A stretch of 64,000 nt of DNA from Ampelomyces quisqualis. Its lineage: Eukaryota > Ascomycota > Dothideomycetes > Pleosporales > Phaeosphaeriaceae. The notes under the pieces were generated by a model, which did no database searches, was not told the origin of the DNA, and saw nothing but the letters and a program-made list of their open reading frames with translations. Location of the stretch: positions 3,819,970 to 3,883,969 of the forward strand of contig JAGTXZ010000018.1 of NCBI GenBank assembly GCA_018398575.1, written 5' to 3'. Below are positions 12,024-23,968 of this stretch, one piece after another (the first letter of the stretch is position 1; each line of letters starts with the position of its first letter). A program made the position numbers and the translations under genes.

Positions 12024-14118
12024 ATGGCGGACATTGGTAAAGAGACCTATGTCGCTCCTGCGGAGAAAGATCTCGGCTCCGACCACAATGCCATCCACAA
12101 TGAGAAGATGGGCATTCACGACTCGGACGCTGGATCCGGTGACGGTGTTGGCCGCCGCCTATCCGTCGGTGGCAACATTGTCCACAACCCTCTTGCGCGT
12201 CTGTCCAAGGGCCAAGTCGTCGAGCAGGCGCAAGCGTTCGCGACAGGCTTTGGCATGGCAGACCACGCGGCCCTCTTTGGTCGTGCAGCTCTGATTGCGC
12301 GCGACCCAGAGCGCTTCGAAATGCTCACTGACCTCACGCAAGAGGAGCGAGATGCTCTCATCTACGAGCGCGATCACAAGTGGCATGGCTCCAAGATGCT
12401 GTGGTACTCAATTGGTCTCTGTGCCGTTGGAGCTGCCACGCAAGGCTGGGATCAGACTGGTTCCAACGGCGCGAACTTGTCCTTCCCTGAGGCGTTCGGT
12501 ATCAACAAGACGGCCAAGGATGAGTGGATTGTCGGAATCATCAACTCCATCATCTTCTTGACAGCTGGTTTAATTGGTGCCTTCATCGTCGGTAAGTCAT
12601 GAACTACACCTACACACCCAACAAGCATGCATACTAATTGTGTTTCACAGACCCTCTCAACAAGTACCTCGGACGTCGTGGTGAGATCTTCCTGACCGCG
12701 CTTTGTCTGACTGCAACACCCATTGGCTCTGCCTTTGCGCGAACCTGGCAAGAGCTTTTTGCCGCTCGCTTCGTCATGGGAATCGGTATCGGTGCAAAGA
12801 ACGCCACTGTACCCATCTACTCGGCTGAAATGGCACCAGCCCGCATTCGTGGCGCGCTCGTCATGTTCTGGCAACTCTGGGTCGTCATCGGCATCTTCCT
12901 CGGATTCTGCGCCAACGTTATTGTCAAAGACACCGGCGACATTGCGTGGCGTCTCCAGCTCGGCTCCGCCTTCATCCCCAGCTTGGTCCTTGCTGCCGGC
13001 ATCTTCTTCTGTCCCGAATCTCCTCGCTGGCTCATGAAGCACGGCAAAATTGCCCAGGGCTTCAAGTCCATGTGCGTTCTGCGCGCTCACGACATCATCG
13101 GCGCTCGTGACTACTACTACAGCTACGTCATCTACCAGGAGGAACTCAAGATTGCCCGTGGAGCAGGATACTTCCAGCGCCTGTGGGACTGCTTCAGCGT
13201 CCCCCGCATTCGACGCGCGAACTACGGTGCTTCGACCGTCATGTTGGCGCAGCAAATGTGCGGCATCAACATCATCTCCTTCTACAGCTCCACCATCTTC
13301 AAGAACGCCGGCTACACCGACGACCAAGCTCTCTACGCATCCCTCGGCTACGGAGCCATTCAAGTCGTCTTCACCATCCCCACGCTCTTCCTCATCGATA
13401 CCAAGGGTCGCCGAACGCTATGTCTCATCACTTTCCCCATCATGTGTGTCACGCTGCTCGCCGCGGGTCTCTCACTTCTCCAGCCCGAGAGCGCATCCGT
13501 TGGCGCGAAGATCGGCCCCGTCGCGTTGTTCGTGTACCTCTTCACCATCGCGTACTCGCTCGGTGAAGGCCCAGTCGCGTTCCAGTACTCTGCCGAGGTA
13601 TTCCCTACCATCCAGCGTGAGCAGGGTATGGCGTGGGCCGTGTGCATCAACAACACATTTGCCGGAATCCTGGGTCTTACGTTCCCGCGTATGACGACCG
13701 TCATGACGCCCACTGGTGCTTGTACGTCTGATCATTATCCCCATGACATTTTTCCTACTCCCGTTACTAACGCTTCTCACAGTCGGTTTCTACGCCGGCC
13801 TCAACCTCATCGCATGGGGCATGATTTTCTGCTTCGTCCGCGAAACCAAACAACTCACTCTCGAAGAACTAGACCGTAAGTCCCACCCGCACCCTGGATC
13901 CAAATCCGACTCCAAATTCAAAAAGTCAAGACAAATACTTACTCTCTCCGCCCAAAAAAACAGAGGTCTTCTCCGTCCCCACATCCGTCTACCTCAAGTA
14001 CGAAACTAAAGTCTGGCTCCCCTACTTTTTCAAGCGCCACATCCTCCGCAAGCAGATCCCCAAGCCCGCGCTGCTCGACACGGCTAGCAATACCATCGAG
14101 CAGGTCCAGCGTGCTTAG
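12024..14118 (+). CDS. MFS sugar porter, inositol/polyol-type
   Basis: Plasma-membrane sugar transporter of the MFS sugar porter family. Four exons (12024-12591, 12651-13721, 13783-13875, 13964-14118) join to 628 residues, longer than the usual 500-570 because of a hydrophilic N-terminus of about 125 residues. Motifs in order: LNKYLGRRGE in loop 2-3, PESPRWLMKHGK before the central loop, QQMCGINIISFYSSTIF in helix 7, DTKGRRTL in loop 8-9, EGPVAFQYSAEVFP in helix 10, and VRETKQLTLEELDQVF at the end. These resemble fungal myo-inositol/polyol porters, but the substrate cannot be settled from sequence. The third intron ends in seven A before CAG. Convergent with the HUT1-type gene. Confidence 0.87.
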
Positions 14119-14627
14119 ACAAGTCGCTTCGATTCGCGACGTGAATAGCTTTGAACGAAGAAGAAGAGCAAGACAAATCTCAAGGACGGGGACACAAGGT
14201 CTTGGGAGATGTATATGTGGAAGCGCTGCATCAGCGTTGTGATAACCGTGTAGACGGACGCGCTCGCTAGCTGAGATGGAAATGATACCTTTCGTAGTAA
14301 ATGATGAATATGCAAATTTTCTTGCAATCAACTGTTCTACTTATGCCGGGGAACATGTCATGTGCGGGGATTCAAGGTCAGACGTGATGATTATTATCTT
14401 TTCCGACGAATTGTGTCATCATGTTGATTTAGGGACGCGGGAGTTTTGTGGCGCTCATGTAAGTACCGCACCAGTATCGTTTAGGCTTACTGCATATACG
14501 ACGACGGCGTTCCCGGCCCGGCGTTAAAAGCGCCATGGCTGTCTACTCCGTCTTTCGTCCGGTAGATGTACGTGATTCGGTCTAACCATTCCTCTCCTGA
14601 TTTGATAACGCAAATAGGAAGATCCCA
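14119..14627. other. Convergent intergenic region
   Basis: Lies between the stops of the sugar porter (+) and the HUT1-type transporter (-). It should contain both 3' ends. No gene, repeat or RNA signal is seen. Confidence 0.55.
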
Positions 14628-15898
14628 TCACAGCTTCTTCCCTTTCGCAGCCATCATCATCTTCTTCTTCTTCTCGATGCGATTGAACGCCGCCTCGGCG
14701 CCAATGCCGCCGAACACCAGTCCCACACCAACCCACTGCATGCCCGTGACCTGATGCCCAAAAAGCACCACACTCGCCAACATGCTTAACATCTTGCGCG
14801 TCACTGTGACTGTGACGAGCAGCAGACTGCTAAAGTGCGCGAGGGTGTGGAAAATGAAGACTTGTCCGACAGCACCGCATGCCGAGAATGCTAGCACGTC
14901 CCAGCCCACAGAGGGGTAGGTTGTTACGAATCCAAGTGCGTCGCTTAGTTCGCCGTTGCCTGTGGGCGAGAGGCCGATGTAGGATCCAAAAGATGTGCCG
15001 GCGAGGTACGGGGAGAGGAGAAGGTATGTTGTTGTAAGAAGTGTGGACATGATGTTTTGCGCGCACATCATTTGCGGGCCTGTGAAGCCTTTGAAAGACC
15101 CAAAGATCTGGTCTTGAACGGTGTTGGTCAAGCCGTCGAAGAGCAAGTTGACGCCGAGCAAGAACAATCCGAGGGACTTGGACGCGTCGGCATTCAAGCC
15201 TTTCTTTGCAGCTTTCTTCGCAGTCGAGGGATTGTGTAGCGTGAAGACTGCGACGCCGAGCGTGACGCATCCGATTACGAGATATTTGTATAGCGGGTAG
15301 CGTTTCTGGAATAGCGAGATGTGGAGAAACATGACTGGAAGCAATTTGCAGCTCTTGGCCAGGATGAAGGTAACATAGTCGATGTGCTTCAAGCTTGCAT
15401 ATCCGAAGGGTGAGGCGAGAGATGACGTGACCGCAATCAAAAGGAGGGGAAAGAGGATCTGCTGTGAAGGAAATATGGCAGGGATCTTACGCGCGCCAGT
15501 CCTTGAATCTCGCGGCGCGGAAGAAACGAGGTATACGAGGCCGGTGATGGCCGCGAAAGCTGACTGTACGGTATTCAGGAAGATGGCGTATTGAAAGCGC
15601 GCATTCGTGGGTCCGTGAGTGGTGGTCGTGAGGCGTTCTTGGAGATATGCCCAACTCAGACTATATTTCAGTTAGTGTTCTGTTCCACTATGGCTTCGTT
15701 ACATGTCCAGGCTTACAAGCTCGCATATATACCCCCCACGCAAATCACCAACTGTCCGAGACCAGCCTCCTTCTGTTCCTGGGGGTTCCGCGCATGCAAT
15801 TCTGCCTGCTCTTCAATCTTCTTTTCAATTGAGTGCACGGCTCCATCTAGCTGTTGCGACGTGCCATTCGCTCGCGTTTCCGCTTTGCCGCGCGCCAT
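14628..15898 (-). CDS. HUT1: UDP-galactose transporter homolog, HUT1 type
   Basis: Nucleotide-sugar transporter of the drug/metabolite superfamily (SLC35B1-like), expected in the endoplasmic reticulum membrane, where it supplies UDP-sugars or helps ER folding. Exons are 15717-15898 and 14628-15660; joining gives GGIYASF-LSWAYLQERL, a clear HUT1 signature. The 404-residue product has a hydrophilic N-terminus of about 45 residues, then about ten membrane segments. Typical blocks are SSLASPFGYASLKHIDYVTFILAKSCKLLPVM and VTVTVTRKMLSMLASVVLFGH. A lysine-rich C-terminus ending KGKKL resembles a dilysine-type ER retrieval tail. Start chosen at MARGK because the upstream ATG at 15967 adds residues without similarity. 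Confidence 0.9.
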
Positions 15899-17146
15899 GT
15901 CTTGCGCCGTTGTTGTGTATCTATCAAGTGAAGCGGCGTGGGTAAAGCAGCATCGCCTGCGCAGCAATGCGCAGAAGTGAAAGTCAAGACTCTATGACGG
16001 GTTGGTAAGAAGCGAGGTGTAAAGGAGTGACGAGGGACAGCTTGCACAACGAACCACGGCCTAGTCAACCGTGGCATCAAGTCGCGGAGCTAAGACGGAC
16101 ATGGCCAAGACCTCACCCCTGTCCACCTAGCCACACACTTAAAGAAGGGTCCAACTCGCCTCGCAAACATGGAGCAAAAGTGTCGACCTCACTCACAATC
16201 ATTGCTCACTCCTCCGTACCAAAAAACCCATCCAGTATGAAGTCCTACCCAAACGCCCCATCTCTCAACACACCACCCAAAACCCCTAATCTCTTCCTGC
16301 TACGGCCGGAAAAGCCCCCAATTTCACAATTCAAAGCTCACAACACCGTCCCACGCACGCACTCTGGCCTCACCAGTTACCATTCGCTCGGATTGCTATC
16401 GAATCGGGGTATAGATTCAAGTGAGGGGGGGTTTGTATTACTAGGGTTCCTAGCCTATTGGTGCTGGACTTTTGAAGGACATAGTCACCGCACTGAGTCG
16501 CACTGCAGCTTATGATATGCCGGGCCGGACAGAAACTTTGCTGAACACCTTGGTATCTGCACAAAAACACCTGGTTACTCAAAGCCTGACAAAAACCGCA
16601 CGCATGTCATGTCATGTTGGTATTATTGTTTTGTTGGTATATAGGAGAGAGGGGGTAAGGAGGGCGAGAAAGGAGGTGGGGCGTAAGATCAAGTGGTGTG
16701 TCGAGGGAGAGTGATTGGGAAAGGAGGTACATTCGGGTGTTGTCGCAGAGAGGTCGTGTGAGAGGATGAGAATGATCTCGTTCTTTCTTCCCGGTCTTCT
16801 TCGCCAAACCCCAAAAGAAAATGGACGCAATGTGTGCTCCGACATCAGCATGTCGCGAGCATTTAAGCTGTCCGGATATCAAAAGCCGTTAGTCATGACA
16901 CTCGTGACACGCTCAATCTGCTGTCAAATCTCTCGAAAAGTCCGGTGGAAAAGTAACAATGCCCATGTACAACCCATGGTATCCATAAGTGAGAAGCAGG
17001 AAGAAAGCACGCTTGTGCTTTTTTTGTCCGTCCTGATGGCGTCAAACGCGATTCACCTGGTAGTGAAAGTCCGGCCAGGTGAGATACACATCAAGTGTGT
17101 CTTTTTGCGCCAAGTGTAGTGCAGGTCGTCGCGCAATCGAGGCCAT
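15899..17146. other. Intergenic region upstream of HUT1-type gene
   Basis: About 1.25 kb between the HUT1-type start and the KH protein stop. It probably contains the HUT1 promoter and the KH 3' UTR. Short frames exist on both strands but none has conserved features. I see no RNA gene. Confidence 0.5.
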
Positions 17147-18311
17147 CTATTCCTGCGCCTGGCTGCGTCGCATCTTCTCAGCCTCGAGGTTCTCGTACAA
17201 CAGATACAGAGCCTTCTCGTTGGCGGTGGCGCTGCCGGTGATGGTGAACATGCGCTCGCCGGTATCGTCATGGGGTGCCTTGGCGATGGAGATGCGTGCG
17301 CCAGAGGTCTTGCGAATCTCGCTAATCTTGCTGCCGCCACGGCCAATGATGCAGCCAACCATGTCGGAGGGAATGCTGATGTTCTGCGTCTGTAGTTCCA
17401 CGCCGTCCTCATCGTGCGTAGGAGGCGGGGGCCGGCTTGCTGCATCGGATCCAGATCGACGAGAGTACGACGTGGGCGCCGAATCGCTGAAGTCGGCACC
17501 GTTGCCAGTGCGGTTGTACGAGCGTCCGCCCAGTCCTCCTCCATTAGCGCCACCGTTTGACAGAGCACCAGGTCCAGCGCCAGGCTGAACCCTTACAGCG
17601 GGGTTGTAGAGAACGGTGCCGTATCCGCGCTCGTGATCGTCGACCAAGCACTTGCCAATCTCCCAAATAGCCTTCTCGATGCCAGATGGGGAACCTTGTA
17701 CCTCGACAATGCGCTCAGTCGACTGGGGGAGCATCTCCTTTTGTGCGACCATGCGGACACCCGAAGCGTCTTGAATCTGCTTGATCTTCAGGCCTTGGCG
17801 CCCGATGATGGTGCCCATCTGGTTGTGAGAGATGAGGAGGCGAATGGCTGTCAGAGTCAGCTCATAGTATTGTGTGACTCTGTGCGATTCGCGCAGCAGC
17901 AGCGTTAAGAAACTTACGGTGGGTGCCGTCGGTACGAACGACGCCGCCCATGCCCATTGCAGGTGCACCATCGAGCAGGCCCTTGGCGACCAAACCGTAC
18001 GCCTTGGAGATGCCAGACAAGCTGCCAGTAACCGACAGTACGCGGTCGTGGACGCCCTGGACGACTTTGCTGACGCCGGCGCGCACGCCCGTCTCGTCGC
18101 GCAGGTCAGCGACGTTCTTGCCGGCCTTGCCTATGATGACGCCGGCCTCCTTGGAAGAGACAATGGCGCGGAGGGTGAGCTGCGACTCGGCGTACTCTGC
18201 CTCGGTGCGCGGGGTGACGTCGGCCTCGCCGTCCATGGCAAGTCGGTCGAGCTGCTCGGCGACGCGGCCGGAATCCTGGCCGGGGGCTGATTGAGCTTCC
18301 TCGGAGGACAT
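17147..18311 (-). CDS. Triple-KH-domain RNA-binding protein (PCBP/Rnc1-like)
   Basis: Poly(C)-binding-type RNA regulator like S. pombe Rnc1, yeast Pbp2/Hek2 and animal PCBP proteins, which control mRNA stability and translation. Exons are 17918-18311 and 17147-17847; the join gives DGTHPIRLLISHNQMG. The 364-residue protein has three KH domains, at about residues 45-110, 132-205 and 290-358. Their GXXG loops are visible as VIIGKAGKN, TIIGRQGLK and CIIGRGGSK. KH2 and KH3 are separated by a Gly/Ser/Pro-rich linker holding several Asn-Gly repeats. The N-terminal 40 residues are acidic. The start is the first ATG of the frame. A long pyrimidine-rich leader lies upstream in the sense strand. Confidence 0.92.
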
Positions 18312-19038
18312 GTTGTAGGAATGGCCTGGGAGCGTGCTGTTCCTGGGTCAGTGACGTAGTTTTGCGACGCGCTGTGCGACGACACGTACAGAGGCGCCGA
18401 GAGAAAGAAGGCCTGGGGGTAAAGGAGCCTTTGACAGTCGCGTCGAGGGTCAGTAATTGCAGGTGTGCAGGTGGGTGATTGCGTCGAGAGAGCGACTCAC
18501 AGGTGGGTACGGAAGTGGCGGGGGAGGTGGTCGGTGCGGAGGGCCGACGGAGGTGAGAGGCGGGAGGGGAGAGGCGGGAGGGGAGAGGCGAGAGGGGAGC
18601 AAGGGGAGGGGTCAGGGGGTGGAGGGAGGAAATGGAGGGGCGTGGCGGCAAGGAGGCGGCACAAGCGGAGTGTATGCAGATGGTGGTGACGGAGTGCAGC
18701 AGCTCAGGGACGAGTGGGCAGAAGAGGTATTTCGCCAGCAGGTCGCAGCATCCTTAGCGAGGCGGACGAGCCTTGCCGCATTGAATGGAATGCGCTGTGA
18801 CGAGGAGGAGCTACGGGGGACTGGCAGTAGATTGCCTCTCGAACGCACTGGCCTTGCATGTATATTGTACTCGTGACTCGTGAGGGGGGCCACGTTAGAA
18901 CTTGGATGTACGGAGTACGGAGTACGGAGTACACTGGTACAACTGGACTTCATTTGTCGTCCTCAGCAAACCTCAACCACCAACACCGCCCCATGCACCC
19001 CCATCAAACGCCTCTACACTGACACTTCATGTGGCACA
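18312..19038. other. KH-gene leader region and ADH 3' flank
   Basis: About 0.73 kb between two genes on the - strand. Bases 18480-18660 are purine-rich on + (pyrimidine-rich in the KH-gene sense), fitting a promoter or 5' UTR. A triple TACGGAG repeat lies at 18909-18932. No gene is supported. Confidence 0.55.
18909..18932 (+). repeat. TACGGAG microsatellite
   Basis: Three tandem copies of the 7-mer TACGGAG end with TAC. Single copies of TACGGAGTA or its complement recur at other intergenic points (near 1575, 21568, 47516 and 47640). Confidence 0.75.
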
Positions 19039-20413
19039 CTACTTGTGCGCCTCAAACACCACCTTCTGGACCTTCATCTTGTCAAACAGATCATATCCCT
19101 CCACCGCCTCGCTCAGCGGCATGACCTTGTCTGCCATGAAGCTAGACACCATTAGTCGTGTCTCCTCTTTCATGGTTGTTGCACTCACCCGAGCTTATGC
19201 TGATGCCTCTTCAGGCTCTCCATCGCCTCTTCAAACACACTCCTGACCGGACACCTGCCCATCTGCACCCTCACGTTCTTCCCATACGCCTCATTACCCG
19301 TCCAAGGGATCTCGCCGTTGTGCACGCCCACACTACTAATCACGCCCCATGGTCTGACTAGCTCGAATCCCATGCGCAGCGCAGGCGACAGGCCAACGAC
19401 TTCGACGATGATGTCTGCGCCGCGGCCGTTTGTGAGTTCTTCGACACGTGCGTTTAGGCCTTCGCGGTCAGTTTGGAAGTTCCATGGCTCCGCGCCGAGG
19501 GATTTGGCGAGCTCGAGGCGAGAAGGGACGGAGTCGACGGCGAGAATGGCTTTGGGCTTGTAGTCTGTAATGTTGCAAAGGGCGCACAGAGCGACGGGTC
19601 CGCAGCCGATGAGGACTACGACAGCGTCTTTGATTTCTTCCGGGGTGGAGTGTTTGAAGCCGTTCTTCGCGGCAAACATGCCTGTTGTCGTCAGCTTACA
19701 GTGACAAAATTCCAAGGGTCTTTTGCCTCGTTTGGACGCGAGTTCATGCCTCGGGTTGCAAAGTGAATCGGGTAAAGCCACCCATCCATCAAAGAAACAT
19801 ACCAGTAGGAAAGATATCCGCCATTAACACCAATGCATCATGACTAATTCCCTGCGGCGCCTTGACAGCAGTCGAGTCCGCCAGCGGCACACGCACATAC
19901 TCGGCCTGCGCCCCATCAAGCGACTCGCTACCGAAACACAAGACCTTCTCGCAACGAGACGAAAAGCCGTGCGTGCAGTAGAAGCATTCCCCACAAGATG
20001 TCGTAAACGGCGAAACCACGTGATCGCCTTTCTGTAAGCTCTTGACCGCAGATCCGACCTCGTGGACGTAGCCGGAGAATTCATGGCCCATGATAAAGTC
20101 TGTGCCAGAGGGTTCATGGCCGCGATAGACGTGGAGTTCACTGCAAAGAATCTGGTCATCAGATGATGATTCGGGATGATGGTCATCGGATCATGATTCG
20201 GGATGATGGTCATCGGATCATGATTCGGGATGAATGAATTTGACGTACCTTCCGCATAGTGCTGTCTGCAAGGTGTTAGCTCACACATGTAGTCATGGCG
20301 CTCGGATGTACCTTGTCGACTTTGAGGATTATGTCGGTCGGATCCTTGATCTTGGGCACTGGTCGGTCTTCCACAACAACTTTGCCAGGGCCTTTGAACA
20401 CAACAGCTTTCAT
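19039..20413 (-). CDS. Zinc-dependent medium-chain alcohol/polyol dehydrogenase
   Basis: NAD(P)-dependent zinc dehydrogenase of the MDR superfamily, with one catalytic and one structural zinc site. Five exons (20312-20413, 20249-20265, 19803-20140, 19189-19681, 19039-19141) give 350 residues. Exon 2 is only 17 nt. Cys38 in TALCGSELH and His59-Glu60 in IMGHEFSG form the catalytic zinc site. Cys89, 92, 95 and 103 in the CGECFYC..RC block form the structural site. The nucleotide-binding segment VVVLIGCGPVALCAL contains the GxGxxA/G turn followed by an acidic residue in LAVDSVPSR, favouring NAD. An upstream in-frame ATG at 20428 would add MGGDT. The second intron holds a 27-bp tandem repeat. Substrate is not clear; short-chain or polyol alcohols are plausible. 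Confidence 0.88.
20164..20233 (-). repeat. 27-bp minisatellite inside an intron
   Basis: Two full copies (20164-20190, 20191-20217) and a 16-bp partial copy (20218-20233) differ by a single base at the second position. They fill most of the 108-nt intron between exons 2 and 3 of the dehydrogenase gene. Retaining the intron would introduce a stop codon. Confidence 0.85.
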
Positions 20414-20428
20414 GGTGTCGCCTCCCAT

Positions 20429-20921
20429 TTTGAAGATGCTTGGCGGAAGTTTGTGTTAGCTGCAGATTGCAATGTGATATAATTCGAGGAAATGGGAGAG
20501 ATAGTCAGAGGGAAAAGATGAATCAAAAAGTGGAGACAGAATGCTGTTGTTCTAGGTGGTAGCTTCGGCATTTGACGGCACAAGTCCGTTTAGCGGAAGA
20601 GCGCCACGATGCTACTACGAAGTGTACTCGGCCGAGATTCGATTGGGCGGGATAGGTAGGCATCACAACGGAAGCAGGCTGCATGCTGGGACTGTGACAT
20701 TGTGAATGTTTTGCGGCAGAGGTGAAAAAAAAAATGCAGTTCTATTGAGCGAGTCAGTCTAACCTGCCAAAGCAGATTCCACCCAACCGCCCTTCCTGTA
20801 CGCCGTCTCTAACCGTGGTCCATAGCCATGTCCCAAGCTCGTTCGTGCCGTGTCAACGCCCAATGACTCCAATAAGATGCATGTCCCAATGTCCCGGTGC
20901 CCAGGCAGAGCTATGCAGCGC
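20429..20921. other. Promoter region of the dehydrogenase
   Basis: About 0.5 kb between the dehydrogenase start and the Yippee stop. An A9 run lies near 20727. No coding or RNA feature is supported. Confidence 0.5.
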
Positions 20922-21305
20922 TCAGGTCACGGTGCACAACAGCTCGCCCTCGAGGATGAACTTGCCCTCCTTGTACTTCTCGCTCGGCTCATAGGCCTTG
21001 TCGTACTTCCATCCCACCGTCTCCTTGCACTGTCGGCAGTGAATGTCGCGCACGATGTGGCGGCCGGTGGTCATGTTGCGCTCGTTGGGCTCCGACTCGG
21101 TGACGTTGACGACGTTGTCGAACAGGTATGCTTTGCCGTGTTGGCCGCGGAAGTTCTGGACTGGTCAGCAGGTTGGTTCGGGGTAAAAGGTACAGGGGAG
21201 GCCGACTCTGCTGATAATGTCATCGTGGTTGGACAGGTGTGTCTTGCAGTTCTTGCACCCGTAGATCTTGGATGAGTCGAGGTAGACGTTGTAGGAGAGA
21301 CCCAT
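20922..21305 (-). CDS. Yippee family zinc-binding protein
   Basis: Small Yippee-domain protein, a zinc-binding fold related to Mis18, cereblon and MsrB; fungal members are conserved but poorly understood. Exons are 21207-21305 and 20922-21155, giving 110 residues, close to the 119 of animal YPEL proteins. The first zinc pair is CKNC in KIYGCKNCKTHLSNHDDIISR, followed by NFRGQHGKAYLFDNVVNV; the second pair is CRQC in GRHIVRDIHCRQCKETVGW, and KYKEGKFILE closes the domain. The intron donor reads AGA-GTCGGC, which departs from the GTRNGT consensus, yet only this junction restores the conserved ISR-NFRGQ sequence. An upstream ATG in another frame might belong to an additional 5' exon. Confidence 0.9.
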
Positions 21306-21846
21306 GTTGATGAGGCTGAGGCTGTCGCGCTCGCCTGCGTCAAGATGGAGCGCTCAATGCCGGTCGTTTCTGCAGGCACGGGTGGTGGTGATGGGGCCTG
21401 GACGCCAGGTGGTGTCAGTTCCATGACAGCCGACTCCGCTTAGTAACCGTGAAGACAGCTATTCGCACCCGAGCCGGGGGAGGGCGTGTGCAGTGCTGCA
21501 GGTGAAGCCGCGCTGGTAGCTGATTGGCCAATCCCACGGTCAAAGGGCTACTCTGTACAGAGTACATGTGGTACTCCGTAACTATGCGTCCTCTGCGTCA
21601 ACCTATCTGCAAGTAACAGTACTTCGACCAGTGTCGTGGCGTTTCCGTGTCTGCACGGCATGCGACGTGACTCGTTTTCACAGCAGCCCGCATTGGCCCC
21701 AGCCTTCTCCCTGCGGCCCGCTCGCAGAAGCTTCTAGCAACGTTTTCCAGACGCTGCGAGCCTTTTCGCCTGGTGCCGACGCTCACCTAACGCGGATTCC
21801 GTTACACAGCGGCCGCTGTCGAGTGCCCGTCTTTGCTCTCGCCTCC
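21306..21846. promoter_or_regulatory. Divergent promoter Yippee / TPR-DnaJ
   Basis: About 540 bp between the divergent starts. It contains TACTCCGTA near 21569. Part of the sequence is an open frame on +, extending the co-chaperone N-terminus, but without conservation signs. Confidence 0.5.
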
Positions 21847-23968
21847 ATGGTTCTTCCTGCCCTCTTCACCAAGTCGTCCAAAAAGCCCAAAAGCCAGCCC
21901 GTCGCCCCGCCGCCGTCGCCCGACAAGAGCTCGCACGCCCGCGTCAAAGACCGGGAGCGCACTAGCAGCTCGCGGCGCTCCAGCTCCTACTCGTCCCGCC
22001 GCCCGTGCCAGTACGACGACGACTCACACCCGCTAAACCTCCCGCCCGAGCAGCGCAAGCGCCTCTCGCACTCGGCCATGTCGCAGATGGCCGACCCGCC
22101 CACGCCCACGCCCACGCCCATGGACATGGACCGGGACGCCTCGTCGTCGCCCGCGCCCTCCAGCCCCAAGGCCAACGGCGCCAACGGCCACGACGACAGC
22201 CGCCCCGCCCCCCCGCCGCACCGATACACCACCAGCCCGCCCCCCGAGGGCACCACCTACGCCGCCACCCCCGCGGCTGCAACCCCCCCCGCCGAGGCCC
22301 CCACCATCGGCGCCGACGAGTACAAGGCGGCCGGCAACAAGTTCTTCAAGATCAAGGACTACCCCGCCGCCATCAAGGAGTACTCGAGAGGTGCGTTGCG
22401 ACCCGGCCGCGTGCATGCACCACCACGCACAAGGCACACGCCCGCGCTAACCACGCCGCAGCTATCGAGGCCGACCCCCAGAATGCCACCTTCTACTCGA
22501 ACCGCGCCGCCGCCTACATGTCCGCAAACCGCTTCTCCGAGGCACTGGCAGACTGCAACATGGCCGACGCACTCGACCCCGGCAACATGAAGATCCTGCT
22601 GCGCCTGGGCAGGGTGTACACCAGTCTCGGCCGCCCGGACGAGGCCGTGCACGTCTACAACCAGATCAACGCCACGGCCAAGGACATGCAGCCCGCGCTC
22701 ACCATGCAGAAGCACCTGCGGACGGCCGAGGAGACGTCGCTAAAAGACGGCTCCGGCTCCATGGTGATTTACGCCCTCAACGAGGCTGAGAAGGGGCTCG
22801 GCATGGGCGTGGACAAGCCGCGAAAGTGGCAGCTCCTGCGCGCTGAGGCTCATTTGCGAATGGGCAACGTCAATGCCCTCGGCGAAGCCCAGAACGTCGT
22901 CATGTCCATACTGCGAAACAACAACCAAGACCCCGATGCGCTCGTCCTGCGTGGCCGCATCTTGTATGCACAAGGCGAGAACGACAAGGCCATGCAGCAC
23001 TTTAGGCAGGCGCTGAGCTGCGATCCCGACTTCAAGGCAGCCGTCAAGAACCTGCGCATGGTGCAGAAGCTGGAGCGCATCAAGTCGGACGGAAATGCCG
23101 CGTTCAAGGCTGGAAAGTACCAAGACGCTGTCGACACGTACACTGAGGCACTCGCCGTCGACCCCTCCAACAGGAACACAAACTCGAAGATTCTGCAGAA
23201 CCGCGCGCTGTGCAACTCACGCTTAAAGCAGTGGAAAGCCGCCATCGCCGACTGTGACAAGGCCCTCGAACTCGACCCAAGCTATACCAAGGCGCGGAAG
23301 ACCCGAGCAAAGGCCTTGGGAGAGTCTGGCAATTGGGACGAAGCCATCCGGGAACTCAAGGCAATGCACGAAGCCAACCCCTCTGAGCCAGGTCTTGCAA
23401 AGGAGATTCGTGACGCCGAGCTGGAGTTGAAGAAGAGCAAGAGGAAGGACTACTACAAGATTCTCGGCCTCGAGAAGGACTGCACAGAGACGGAGATCAA
23501 GAAGGCATACCGAAAGCTGGCGATTGTACATCACCCCGACAAGAACCCTGGCGATGAAGAGGCTGCGGACAGGTTCAAGGAGATCCAGGAAGCACACGAG
23601 ACGCTTAGCGATTCACAGAAACGTGCGCGCTATGACTCTGGCGAGGATCTCATCGACCCCTCTGACATGTTTGGCGGAGGCGGAGGCGGCGGCGGCGGCT
23701 TCGGTGGCGCTGGTGGAATTGATCCTGAGATTTGTGAGTACTCCCGGGGTTGAAAGATGTGGGCTTCGTACTGACTTTTGTGGTAGTGATGCAAATGTTC
23801 GGCGGCATGGGAGGAGGAGGAGGCATGGGCGGTATGGGCGGCGGTCGTGGCGGAGGAGGTGGATTCCACTTCCAAACCGGCGGTGGCGGCAATCCATTCG
23901 GCGGTATGGGCGGCATGCCTGGCGGTCAACGAAGAGGCCAAGGCCCTCCTGGTGGTTTCCCATTCTAA
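21847..23968 (+). CDS. TPR and J-domain co-chaperone (DNAJC7/Tpr2-like)
   Basis: Cytosolic or nuclear Hsp70/Hsp90 co-chaperone. Three exons (21847-22390, 22462-23733, 23787-23968) give 665 residues. The first 155 residues are a Ser/Pro-rich, low-complexity tail. TPR motifs start at DEYKAAGNKFFKIKDYPAAIKEYSR and continue through at least seven repeats, including ATFYSNRAAAYMSANRFSEALADC and NAAFKAGKYQDAVDTYTEAL. The J domain begins near residue 505 (KRKDYYKILGLEKD) and carries HPD in IVHHPDKNPGDEE, which contacts Hsp70. A Gly/Met-rich C-terminus ends the protein (GGMGGGGGMGGMGGG). The arrangement matches DNAJC7, but with a longer N-terminal extension than animal relatives. The start at 21847 is the first ATG after the promoter; the frame is open further upstream. 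Confidence 0.92.

Noticed and set aside
22005..22437. Long frames on - opposite the TPR-DnaJ gene
   Set aside because: They are antisense shadows of GC-rich coding sequence; the + frame has clear TPR and J domains.
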